Source: an uncultured Clostridia bacterium
GTDB lineage: Bacteria; Bacillota; Clostridia; Christensenellales; UBA3700
Direction of reading: 5' to 3'
Length of the DNA stretch: 33,568 nucleotides
NCBI GenBank assembly: GCA_944381275.1
Contig: CALWKO010000014.1
Location: 1-33,568 of the forward strand
A program made the position numbers and the translations under genes. The notes under the pieces were generated by a model. That model was given only the letters and a program-made list of their open reading frames with translations. It was not told the DNA's origin and made no database searches. Each line of letters opens with the position of its first letter. Within the stretch, counting starts at the first letter, position 1. Of the stretch, positions 22,426 through 30,228 are shown one piece after another.

Positions 22426-23637
22426 TTAGAAGTCGATCTCCTTGTCGTAGTAAACGGCGAGCAGAAGCTTTTCCATATCCTCTTGAGAAGGCTGACGAGG
22501 GTTGGAACCGGTGCAAGCGTCGCCGATGGCGTTCTTTGCAACTTCGGGCAGTTTGGCGAGGAACTCCTTTTCGTCGATGATGGAGGTGTCCGCCTTAACG
22601 CCGCCTTCGCCGTAGTACTTGATAGCCTGAGGGATGTTGAGCTGATCGTTCATGTCGCGCAGCATTTGGATGAGAGCCTTAACGAGATCTTTCGTGCTCT
22701 CGCCTTCCAGGTGCAGGAACTTGGCGATTTGGGCATACCTTTCAGCCGCTTCCGGAACTTTTGAGTTGTAAGCGATAACCTTAGGCAGGTACATTGCGTT
22801 TGCACAGCCGTGGATTATGTGGCCGCCGCTGTAAGCCGCGCCCGTCTTGTGAGCCATGGAGTGAACGATACCGAGCAGCGCGTTAGAGAAAGCCATACCG
22901 GCAAGGCACTGTGCGTCGTGCATGTTCTTGCGCGCTTCCATATCGCCTTCGTAAGAATTCTTCAGGTCTGCGGCTATCATCTTGATTGCCCACAGTGCGA
23001 GAGGATCGGTATAGTTGCAGTGGAGAGTGGAAACATACGCCTCGATTGCGTGGGTCATTGCGTCCATACCCGTATGAGCGGTGAGCTTGGGAGGCATGGT
23101 CCTTGCAAGAGCAGGATCCACGATAGCCACGTCGGGCGTGATGTTGAAGTCTGCCAAAGGATACTTTATGCCCTTGTGATAGTCGGTGATGACCGAGAAA
23201 GCCGTAACTTCGGTAGCCGTACCGGAAGTGGACGGAATTGCGCAGAACTTAGCCTTTGTACGCAAGGTGGGGAAAGAGAACGGCTGAATGATGTCTTCGA
23301 AGCTGGTATCGGGATATTCATAGAACACCCACATAGCCTTAGCCGCGTCGATAGGCGAACCGCCGCCCATAGCGACAATCCAGTCGGGCTCGAATTCGCG
23401 CATGATAGCCGCGCCCGTCATAACGGTTTCAACAGAAGGATCGGGTTCTACGTTTTCGATGAGTTTAACGTCCATTCCCGCTTTGTTGAGGTATTCGACC
23501 GCCTTGTCAACAAAGCCGAATCTCTTCATGCTGCCGCCGCCCAAAACGAGCACGGCGCGTTTGCCTTTAAGGTTGGAAAGTTCTGCCAAAGCGTTCTCGC
23601 CATGATAGAGATCGCGAGGCAAAGTAAAACGTCCCAT
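22426..23637 (-). CDS. Iron-containing alcohol dehydrogenase
   Basis: A 403-aa group III (Fe-dependent) alcohol dehydrogenase, close to the alcohol dehydrogenase half of AdhE and to clostridial butanol dehydrogenases. The NAD-binding loop is GGGSPIDAAKA (91-101). Metal ligands fit Asp192 and His196 (TGMDAMTHAIEAY), His263 (GIVHSMAHKTG) and His276 (IIHGCANA). It reduces aldehydes to alcohols with NAD(P)H, and so helps dispose of fermentation electrons. Length is normal. CGGAGGT precedes the ATG. It is a single-gene unit with its own promoter and terminator, plus a large palindrome further upstream. Confidence 0.94.
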   Translation of the reverse strand: MGRFTLPRDLYHGENALAELSNLKGKRAVLVLGGGSMKRFGFVDKAVEYLNKAGMDVKLIENVEPDPSVETVMTGAAIMREFEPDWIVAMGGGSPIDAAKAMWVFYEYPDTSFEDIIQPFSFPTLRTKAKFCAIPSTSGTATEVTAFSVITDYHKGIKYPLADFNITPDVAIVDPALARTMPPKLTAHTGMDAMTHAIEAYVSTLHCNYTDPLALWAIKMIAADLKNSYEGDMEARKNMHDAQCLAGMAFSNALLGIVHSMAHKTGAAYSGGHIIHGCANAMYLPKVIAYNSKVPEAAERYAQIAKFLHLEGESTKDLVKALIQMLRDMNDQLNIPQAIKYYGEGGVKADTSIIDEKEFLAKLPEVAKNAIGDACTGSNPRQPSQEDMEKLLLAVYYDKEIDF

Positions 23638-23675
23638 AGTTTACCTCCGTAGTTTGTTATTTTTTTATCAAGCAT

Positions 23676-23704
23676 ACTATAACACTTTTTTGCCTAAATA
23701 TCAA
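23676..23704 (-). promoter_or_regulatory. Promoter of the alcohol dehydrogenase gene
   Basis: On the minus strand: TTGATA (23699-23704), 17 bp, TATAGT (23676-23681). The start site is about 30 nt before the ATG, leaving room for the CGGAGGT ribosome binding site. Confidence 0.65.
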
Positions 23705-23767
23705 TACCCAATCGCCAAATTTTCGCTTAATTTACAAGATTATTTTTTTCACCTTACAATTTTCGGC

Positions 23768-23792
23768 TTTTTATTACATTATGTAATAAAAA
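23768..23792. promoter_or_regulatory. 25-bp perfect AT palindrome upstream of the alcohol dehydrogenase
   Basis: Two 12-bp arms, TTTTTATTACAT and ATGTAATAAAAA, flank one central base. It sits about 64 bp upstream of the -35 box of the dehydrogenase and 49 bp after the purB terminator hairpin. A regulator site is plausible. It does not match the Rex site (TTGTTAAN4TTAACAA). Confidence 0.5.
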
Positions 23793-23840
23793 AATATAAA
23801 TTTGAAGGATATGCATACTCTTGTCTACAATTTTATTTAC

Positions 23841-23868
23841 AAAAAAAAAGGCAGCCGTTTCGGCTGCC
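23841..23868 (-). terminator. Terminator of purB
   Basis: A perfect 8-bp stem, GGCAGCCG (23850-23857) and CGGCTGCC (23861-23868), with a 3-nt loop. It is followed on the minus strand by nine T (23841-23849). Confidence 0.95.
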
Positions 23869-23886
23869 CCGGTTATTTGTATTATA

Positions 23887-25314
23887 TCAAACGGAGATAT
23901 GTGAAGTTGCACCCAGGCAATCCTTGTTCTTTTCCAGCATGGGCTTTACTTCGTCGCGCAGATATTCGAGCGTCTGCTCCTTTGCTCTGCCGATGAAGTT
24001 TTCGGGAGCGAGCAAGCCGTCTATTCTGTCCTTTATCGCGGCAAAGGCGGGATCGGCTTTAATACGATCGATCAGGTCGTTGTCGCCGCCCTGCTCCTTC
24101 ACCACGCGCGCCGCATCCATGGAGTGCTCGCGGATGAGTTCATGCAGCTCTTGCCTGTTTCCGCCCGCCTTTACGCATTCCATGAGTATCACTTCAGTGG
24201 ACATGAAAGGAAGCTCCGCCATGATATGCTTTCTTATAGTCTTTTCGTATACCACAAGTCCGTCCGCCACGTTGAGATAGAGCTCTAAGATGGCGTCGAG
24301 GGAAAGGAATGTCTGCGCCATGACTAATCTGCGATTTGCCGAATCGTCCAAGGTGCGCTCCAACCACTGAGTGCCCGCCGTGATCGCCGCATTGACCGGC
24401 AGGGATACGGCATAGCGCGCAAGGGAGCATATGCGTTCGCTGCGCATGGGATTGCGCTTATAAGCCATTGCGGACGAACCTATCTGCGATTTTTCGAAGG
24501 GCTCTTCTATTTCCTTCATGTTTTGAAGCAGTCGGATGTCGTTGCCGAACTTGTAGGCGCTTTGGGCGATTTGTGAAAGTACACACAATATATTGTAATC
24601 GTATTTACGCGTGTAAGTCTGACCGGAGAGCGCGAATTTGTTTTTGAAGCCCATCTTCTCCACCACCATTTGGTCGAGCTTTTTCACCTTCTCGTGGTCG
24701 CCGTCGAAGAGTTGCAGGAAGCTCGCCTGGGTGCCCGTGGTGCCCTTTGCGCCGCGCAGACGGGTGTTTTCTATCACATGGTCGAGGTTTTCCAAATCGA
24801 GCATGAGATCCTGGATCCACAAGCTCGCCCTCTTGCCCACGGTGACGAGCTGAGCGGGCTGAAGGTGGGTAAAGCCCAAGGTGGGGAGCGTAGCATATTT
24901 TTCCGCAAACTTGGAGAGCGCGTTTATAACGTTGATCAGCTTTTTACGCAACATGACGAGTCCGTCGTGGTAGATGATCGCGTCGGAGTTGTCGGTCACA
25001 TAGCAGCTGGTTGCGCCCAAGTGAATGATGGGCATTGCTGCGGGGCATTGCTGACCGTAGGCATAGACGTATGCCATAACGTCGTGGCGCACCACCTTCT
25101 CTCTTGCACGGGCGACGTCGAAGTTGATGTCCTCGATGTGCGCCTTCATTTGCGCTATCTGTTCATCGGTGATGTTTAAGCCGAGTTCTTTTTCGCTTTC
25201 CGCAAGAGCCACCCACAGCTTGCGCCACAGCACCATGCGGTGTTCTTCACTGAAATTTTCAAGCATGGGCTTGGTTGCGTAACGCGTTGTCAACGGATCG
25301 GTATAAGTTGCCAT
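23887..25314 (-). CDS. purB: Adenylosuccinate lyase
   Basis: A 475-aa member of the aspartase/fumarase superfamily, acting twice in purine synthesis (SAICAR to AICAR, and adenylosuccinate to AMP). Visible conserved regions are HLGATSCYVTDN (98-109), THLQPAQ (149-155) and the signature loop GSSAMAYKRNP (279-289) with the flexible catalytic serine. The last 100 residues contain the ADSL-type C-terminal domain. It is slightly longer than the Bacillus enzyme (about 430 aa) and nearer in length to the eukaryote-like or clostridial long forms. GAGGTG precedes the ATG. It has its own promoter and terminator, and it sits where spo0A is normally found. Confidence 0.95.
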   Translation of the reverse strand: MATYTDPLTTRYATKPMLENFSEEHRMVLWRKLWVALAESEKELGLNITDEQIAQMKAHIEDINFDVARAREKVVRHDVMAYVYAYGQQCPAAMPIIHLGATSCYVTDNSDAIIYHDGLVMLRKKLINVINALSKFAEKYATLPTLGFTHLQPAQLVTVGKRASLWIQDLMLDLENLDHVIENTRLRGAKGTTGTQASFLQLFDGDHEKVKKLDQMVVEKMGFKNKFALSGQTYTRKYDYNILCVLSQIAQSAYKFGNDIRLLQNMKEIEEPFEKSQIGSSAMAYKRNPMRSERICSLARYAVSLPVNAAITAGTQWLERTLDDSANRRLVMAQTFLSLDAILELYLNVADGLVVYEKTIRKHIMAELPFMSTEVILMECVKAGGNRQELHELIREHSMDAARVVKEQGGDNDLIDRIKADPAFAAIKDRIDGLLAPENFIGRAKEQTLEYLRDEVKPMLEKNKDCLGATSHISV

Positions 25315-25342
25315 ATGTTCACCTCGTAAATTATCTGCATAT

Positions 25343-25371
25343 ATCTTACAATATTACGGGGAAAATTGCAA
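25343..25371 (-). promoter_or_regulatory. Promoter of purB
   Basis: On the minus strand: TTGCAA (25366-25371), 17 bp, TAAGAT (25343-25348), in the 65-bp gap after spoIVB. A GAGGTG ribosome binding site follows. No PurR-type or guanine riboswitch element fits in this short leader. Confidence 0.55.
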
Positions 25372-25379
25372 CTTATTTG

Positions 25380-26492
25380 CTATCTTCCCATCATCCATTC
25401 GGCATAAATTCCATAGCCTTTGGTGGGATCGTCGATGAGTACATGAGTTACCGCTCCCACGAGTTTGCCGTTTTGAATAATGGGACTGCCGCTCATGCCC
25501 TGCACTATTCCGCCCGCCTTTGCCAAAAGTTCCCTGTCGGTCACGCGGATAACCATGCTTTTGTCTAATGGGGAGTTTTGCCTTTCCGCCTTGATTATCT
25601 CAATCTCATAGAGTCTGGGGGAAGTTCCGCTCAGCGTGGAATAGATATAAGCCTTGCCCGGCTGAACGGTTTCGCGCGCGCCGACTTCTATCTGAATCAA
25701 GTTTTGCGTACTGCCGGTATACTTGCCGAATATGCCGAAGATATTGTTTGCGTCTATCGTGCCGATGCCTCCCGCCGCCTTGGAATATACGCCCTTAAGC
25801 TCGCCCGCCTTACCGCTTGTTCCCGGGATAACTCCCTTGATAACGGCGGGATAGATGCTTCCCGATTCCGGCTCCACCGTGTTGCCGTATGCGTCCTTTA
25901 CGGGATGGCCGAGTGCGCCGTATCTGCCGCGGCTGTCCACAAAGGTAAGTGTTCCTATGCCGCTTATTCCGTCTTGCAGCATAACGCCGAGTTTTCTCTC
26001 CCCGTTGACGGAATCCACCGCCGGGGTGACGGTATAGGTCTTCCTGTTTCCTGCATGGGATATGACGATAGTAACGTCACCGTCCGCGGAATTTAATATG
26101 CGGGAGATGTCGTCAGCGTTACGCACCTGTTCCCCGTTGATGGCACTGAGCAGATCGCCCGAATTTATCTCCACCCCCGCGAGCGGAGTCACCACGCCGT
26201 TTGCAGTAACGACGCCCACCCTAGAAGTGATTATTACTCCTTGAGGATGGATATTTATTCCCAACGGGTATCCGCCCAAGAGGACGGTGTTTTCCTCTTG
26301 CAAAAGCGCCGCGGGCATCACTTTCACTCCCGGTTGTTCGACGTATTCGCCGCAGCAAACCGCAGGTGAAAAAACTGCCTGCTCTTCTTGAATAGGTGAT
26401 TTAATAAACAAAGCGCCCGCCCCGATTGCGATCGCCAATATGAGGGCGACGGCAACGGGAACGAGCAGCCCGGAAAATATCTGTTTGTTCAT
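25380..26492 (-). CDS. spoIVB: SpoIVB serine peptidase
   Basis: A 370-aa forespore-secreted S55 peptidase that cuts SpoIVFA to trigger sigma K activation in the mother cell. A signal-anchor helix (about 9-30) is followed by a PDZ domain (about 80-150). The protease core has His196 (GALGHPVKD), Asp319 (VTDREL) and Ser334 (GMSGSPI). The Asp-Ser distance equals that of the Bacillus enzyme (363/378). AAGGAGAG precedes the ATG. It lies 44 nt after recN as usual. A sigma-G-like promoter overlaps the recN stop. The normal downstream neighbour spo0A is absent. Confidence 0.94.
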   Translation of the reverse strand: MNKQIFSGLLVPVAVALILAIAIGAGALFIKSPIQEEQAVFSPAVCCGEYVEQPGVKVMPAALLQEENTVLLGGYPLGINIHPQGVIITSRVGVVTANGVVTPLAGVEINSGDLLSAINGEQVRNADDISRILNSADGDVTIVISHAGNRKTYTVTPAVDSVNGERKLGVMLQDGISGIGTLTFVDSRGRYGALGHPVKDAYGNTVEPESGSIYPAVIKGVIPGTSGKAGELKGVYSKAAGGIGTIDANNIFGIFGKYTGSTQNLIQIEVGARETVQPGKAYIYSTLSGTSPRLYEIEIIKAERQNSPLDKSMVIRVTDRELLAKAGGIVQGMSGSPIIQNGKLVGAVTHVLIDDPTKGYGIYAEWMMGR

Positions 26493-26509
26493 GCTGCTCT
26501 CCTTTACGG

Positions 26510-26539
26510 TAGTGTAAGGAAAAAGCAGTTAATTATTCA
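26510..26539 (-). promoter_or_regulatory. Candidate sigma-G promoter of spoIVB
   Basis: On the minus strand: TGAATA (26534-26539), 17 bp, TACACTA (26510-26516). Bacillus sigma-G promoters have TGAATA, 17-18 bp and CATACTA. The -35 matches fully and the -10 in 5 of 7 positions. Bacillus spoIVB is read by sigma F and sigma G, so this fits. It is only a sequence match. Confidence 0.45.
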
Positions 26540-28225
26540 CGAAAGCGATTTTTTATAGTTGTCGGCGTGCTCTTTCATCTCGCTTGCATGGAGAAGCGCG
26601 TGTTTGCTGTACTGCGCGCCGCCTATAAGCCGTGAGATCTCCGCGAGCATGCCGTCCCTGTCCAAACGGGTGAGCGAAGTATATGTATTCCCGCCCTTCA
26701 CGTTTTTGGCGATGAGATATTGCTCATCCGCCATAGAGGCGAGCTGAGGCAGATGCGTAACCGCGAGTACTTGTTTGCCGCGCGAGATGTTGTATAGCTT
26801 TTCCGCCACTATCTGAGCGGTTTCGCCGCTTATGCCTGTGTCTATCTCGTCGAATATCATCGTTTGAATACCGAAGCCGGAAGGCAGGGAGTTCTTCATC
26901 GCCAGCATAAAGCGGGAGAGTTCGCCGCCCGATATGATCTTGGAAAGGGGGCGCGGCGGCTGACCGCTGTTTGCGGAGAAGAGAAATTGCACTTCGTCGC
27001 TTCCGCCCTTTTCGAATTTAATGTTTTCCTTACTTTCGATAGGGGCAAAGTCAACGGTGAATTCCGCGTTCTTCATGCCCAAACTTTTAAGCTCGCCGGT
27101 AACGCTGCTTGCAAAGGATTTTGCAGCCTTTCGGCGTATATCGCTTATTTTAATAGTGTTGGCATACAATTTATCCGCCATTTCCGCGATTTTTTTATCG
27201 AATTTTTCGCACTCGGCAACGGCGTCGTCGTATTTTGCACGTCTGTCTTTTAAGCGGGAAAGCTCTTGAAGGATGTCACCGATCGAGCTGCCGTACTTGC
27301 GTTTTAAAGAGTTGATTTTTGCTATGCGCTCTTCCACATACTGAGCCTTTTGTTCATCGAAATCGGAATCATCAAGCAGAGAATTGAGTTCTGACGAAAT
27401 ATCGCCGAGTTCTATTATCGACGCGTCCAGCCTGTCGATCAAAGGGGAAACCTTGGGATCAAAATCCGTTATGCGTGAGAGTTCCTTCATGGATGAAGAT
27501 ATTCGCTCAACCGCCCCTTCTTCTCCGTCTAAATACTCACTTGCCGTTTGCAGAGCGGTGAGATACGCCTCGTAATTGTTCAGCTTGCGGCGGACGGCGA
27601 GCAGTTCTTCCTCTTCCCCGTCCTGCAAGGCGGCGTCCTCTATTTCACCTATTTTGAAGTCCAAATATTCCGCATCATCGTTGGCAAGTTCCCTATATTC
27701 GGCTATTTTCGCCTTATAGCCGTAATATTCATCGCAAAGTTTTGCCTGCTCGGCCAGCGCTTTTTGCAGGCTTTCACCCGCAAAGCCGTCTACCACGGCG
27801 AGGTGATTTGCCGGATTGAGCAAGCTCACCGACTCGTGCTGACCATATATATCCGCCAGATGAGCGGATATCTCGCGCAGCATGGACAAAGTCACTTTTC
27901 GCCCGTTGATGCGGCATACGCTCGCGCCGTCTTCCGACATGGTGCGTGAGAGCATCAGCTCCCCTTCCTCTTCTATACCGTATTCGTCCAGCAGGTTTTT
28001 TATTTGAGGATTGAGTTCGTTAAAGTAGGCGGATACGCGCGCGGTCTTCTCTCCGTATCTTATGAGCGATTTATCCGCGCGGGTGCCCAGGACGAAGTTG
28101 ACGCTGTCTATTATTATCGATTTACCCGCACCCGTTTCACCTGAGAGGATGTTCAGCCCTTTGCCGAAATCCACCTCCAGCTTATCTATGAGCGCGATGT
28201 TTTCTATTGATAAAGTGGTAAGCAT
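26537..28225 (-). CDS. recN: DNA repair protein RecN
   Basis: A 562-aa SMC-like ATPase that acts early in double-strand break repair. Walker A is GETGAGKS (29-36), the ABC signature region is ISGGELSRFMLA, and Walker B is MIFDE (456-460). The middle (about 160-370) is a heptad-rich coiled coil, as in the family. The start codon overlaps the argR stop by one base (TAATG), so it is translationally coupled. Length is typical. Confidence 0.96.
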   Translation of the reverse strand: MLTTLSIENIALIDKLEVDFGKGLNILSGETGAGKSIIIDSVNFVLGTRADKSLIRYGEKTARVSAYFNELNPQIKNLLDEYGIEEEGELMLSRTMSEDGASVCRINGRKVTLSMLREISAHLADIYGQHESVSLLNPANHLAVVDGFAGESLQKALAEQAKLCDEYYGYKAKIAEYRELANDDAEYLDFKIGEIEDAALQDGEEEELLAVRRKLNNYEAYLTALQTASEYLDGEEGAVERISSSMKELSRITDFDPKVSPLIDRLDASIIELGDISSELNSLLDDSDFDEQKAQYVEERIAKINSLKRKYGSSIGDILQELSRLKDRRAKYDDAVAECEKFDKKIAEMADKLYANTIKISDIRRKAAKSFASSVTGELKSLGMKNAEFTVDFAPIESKENIKFEKGGSDEVQFLFSANSGQPPRPLSKIISGGELSRFMLAMKNSLPSGFGIQTMIFDEIDTGISGETAQIVAEKLYNISRGKQVLAVTHLPQLASMADEQYLIAKNVKGGNTYTSLTRLDRDGMLAEISRLIGGAQYSKHALLHASEMKEHADNYKKSLS

Positions 28226-28677
28226 TATTCCAAGGTGCCTTCTAATAATAATTTAACGGTTTTTGCGTTCTCTTCCGTATCGCAGACGATCAATATCGTG
28301 TCATCGCCGGCGACGCTGCCCAATACGTGTTCGTAACTCATGGAATCGACAAACGCGCCCGCCGTACCTGCGGTACCCGTAACGGTGCGGACGACGATGA
28401 GGTTGCCCGCCTGAGAAATAGCCACTACCGCTTGGCGGAACATATTGCCGAATTTGCCCAAGGTGTTGGGGCGTGCGCTTTCAACGGGAGAGTATTTATA
28501 ACTTCCGCTCGGCGTTTGGCTTTTCACAAGTCCCAAATCCTTTATGTCGCGTGATACGGTGGCTTGCGTGATATTAAAGCCGGACTGCTGCAGGAGAGTG
28601 ACCAGCTCTTCCTGCGTTTCGATATCGCGCTCCTTTATAAGCTCGATAATTTTGCGTTGTCTTGCATTTCTTGTCAT
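28225..28677 (-). CDS. argR: Arginine repressor ArgR/AhrC
   Basis: A 150-aa regulator of arginine metabolism. The N-terminal winged helix (1-68) includes TQEELVTLLQQSGFNITQATVSRDIKDLGLVK. The C-terminal hexamerisation and arginine-binding domain has the conserved GSVAGDDTILIVC region, with the GDD that contacts arginine. A GGAGTT ribosome binding site lies at the end of nadK, whose stop is one base upstream. Length and position (between nadK and recN) are standard for Firmicutes. Confidence 0.95.
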   Translation of the reverse strand: MTRNARQRKIIELIKERDIETQEELVTLLQQSGFNITQATVSRDIKDLGLVKSQTPSGSYKYSPVESARPNTLGKFGNMFRQAVVAISQAGNLIVVRTVTGTAGTAGAFVDSMSYEHVLGSVAGDDTILIVCDTEENAKTVKLLLEGTLE

Positions 28678-28678
28678 A

Positions 28679-29473
28679 CTAACTCCAATTGCTCAGCTTA
28701 TGAAGCAGTCTGTTGTAAAAATTCTGCTTGCTGAATCTTATAAATTCGGCGTTTCTTTCCGCCTTGCTTATTTGCAATGTCATGCTGCCGCTCTCCACAA
28801 CGGTGCCGTCGATAACCAGGTTAAGTCCTTCGCTTTCGCTCTTTAAGGTGATAAGACTGCCGCTACCCACCACTATCGGGCATGAATGCAGGGAGTGCGG
28901 GCAGATGGCGTTGATTATAAACGCCTCTACATCGGGGGAAAGCACGGGACCGTTGCACGCGAGCGAATAAGCGGTTGAACCCGTGGGGGTGCTCACAAGC
29001 ATGCCGTCCGCCCGGACCTTGTCTGCCAGGGTGCCGTCTATCTCCACGGTGACTTCGGCAACTCGGCATTGCGAACCGGTGAGAGCCGCCTCGTTGAGCG
29101 CATAATATTTTTTATCGCCGCACTTTATCTGCAACATGATGCGCTTTTCCACAAAGTATTCTCCGCTAAGGAGCTGCTTGGCGGCTTGCTGCAGATTTTC
29201 ACACCCTATTTCGGTGAGAAAGCCTACTTTGCCCAAGTTTACTCCCAATATGGGGATTGACCTTTGTGCGCATTCGCTCACCGCGCGCAGCATGGTACCG
29301 TCGCCGCCGAAAGCCACGACCACGTCGGGAGTGAAACTTGCGCAGTCGAGCGAAAACTTCTCGCTGTTGCACAAAAAATATTCCGCTCCGTATTTATCGA
29401 GCAGATCGCACAGCACTTTTGCGTGCCGCCCTGCCTCGTCTTTAAATGGATTGCTGTAAATTCCAATCTTCAT
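28679..29473 (-). CDS. nadK: NAD kinase
   Basis: A 264-aa ATP-NAD kinase that makes NADP. The kinase motif GGDGT is at 56-60 (VAFGGDGTMLRA). LNEAAL provides the conserved Asn-Glu, and TPTGSTAYSLACNGP is the NAD-site loop. The last third contains the expected beta-rich domain. There is no Shine-Dalgarno sequence. A sigma-A promoter inside the 3' end of tlyA starts transcription only about 2-4 nt before the ATG. nadK, argR, recN and spoIVB can therefore be transcribed apart from dxs-tlyA. Confidence 0.95.
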   Translation of the reverse strand: MKIGIYSNPFKDEAGRHAKVLCDLLDKYGAEYFLCNSEKFSLDCASFTPDVVVAFGGDGTMLRAVSECAQRSIPILGVNLGKVGFLTEIGCENLQQAAKQLLSGEYFVEKRIMLQIKCGDKKYYALNEAALTGSQCRVAEVTVEIDGTLADKVRADGMLVSTPTGSTAYSLACNGPVLSPDVEAFIINAICPHSLHSCPIVVGSGSLITLKSESEGLNLVIDGTVVESGSMTLQISKAERNAEFIRFSKQNFYNRLLHKLSNWS

Positions 29474-29482
29474 AGTATGAAT

Positions 29483-29511
29483 ATTATACTATAAAATTTT
29501 TATTTATACAA
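29483..29511 (-). promoter_or_regulatory. Promoter of nadK-argR-recN, nearly abutting the start codon
   Basis: On the minus strand: TTGTAT (29506-29511), 17 bp, TATAAT (29483-29488). The ATG lies 9 nt after the -10 box, so the leader would be only about 2-4 nt. The -35 lies within the last codons of tlyA. Confidence 0.7.
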
Positions 29512-30228
29512 TAGCTTTTTACAAAAAAGTATTAAAAATTCTATGTTTTTATTCTCGCGTATGGGTGCGGTTGTAAAGTTCTTCTCTTCCAATCCGCAAC
29601 TTAACGCAACGGCGCGTATTTTATCAGCCGCCCTGTCCCTTTCCTTTGCGCTTGTAACGATTCCCCTCTTGCTGAGCGCCTTCTTGCCCGCCTCGAATTG
29701 CGGCTTGATGAGGGCGATGATATTGCCGCCTTCTTTTATAATATTCGCAACTGCGGGCAGGATGAGTTCAAGGGAGATAAAACTCACGTCGATGCAGGCA
29801 AAATCGCATAGCTCGCCTATGTCGTCAGCGGTCAAAAAACGGGCGTTTGTCCTGTCCTTTATCACCACGCGGGAATCGTTTTTCAGCTCCTCCGGCAGGG
29901 CGCATTCGCCCACGTCCACGGCATACACCTTGCGCGCTCCGTTCATGAGCAAACAAGAGGTAAAGCCGCCGTTGGAAGCGCCTATATCCGCGCAGATAAG
30001 TCCGCTTACGTCAAAGGAGAAATCGTGCAGCGCTTTTGCAAGTTTTTCGCCGCCGAAAGAAGCATATTCGGGGAATTTTTCAATTATGACCTCGTCATTT
30101 TCGCCCACTTCCGCGGCGGGCTTTTGCGCCGTTTTGCCGTTGAGTTTCACCATTCCGCGCTCAATCATCTGCTTGGCTTTGGTGCGCGTGACGTTATTGA
30201 CGGAGGATATATATGCGTCCAGCCTCAT
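29500..30228 (-). CDS. tlyA: TlyA-family rRNA 2'-O-methyltransferase (YqxC)
   Basis: A 242-aa protein with an N-terminal S4 RNA-binding domain (1-60) and an FtsJ-like methyltransferase domain. The SAM motif is ADIGASNGGFTS (80-91), and the conserved Asp and Lys are in FACIDVSFISLE and LIKPQFE. Family members methylate ribose in rRNA (TlyA of mycobacteria), and the Bacillus homologue is YqxC. The start overlaps the dxs stop by 4 nt (ATGA) with no ribosome binding site, so translation depends on coupling. Confidence 0.93.
   Translation of the reverse strand: MRLDAYISSVNNVTRTKAKQMIERGMVKLNGKTAQKPAAEVGENDEVIIEKFPEYASFGGEKLAKALHDFSFDVSGLICADIGASNGGFTSCLLMNGARKVYAVDVGECALPEELKNDSRVVIKDRTNARFLTADDIGELCDFACIDVSFISLELILPAVANIIKEGGNIIALIKPQFEAGKKALSKRGIVTSAKERDRAADKIRAVALSCGLEEKNFTTAPIRENKNIEFLILFCKKLLYK

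Noticed and set aside
22810..23652. A 280-codon plus-strand open frame
   Set aside because: It is entirely antisense to the alcohol dehydrogenase, has a composition like a reversed gene and shows no ribosome binding site.
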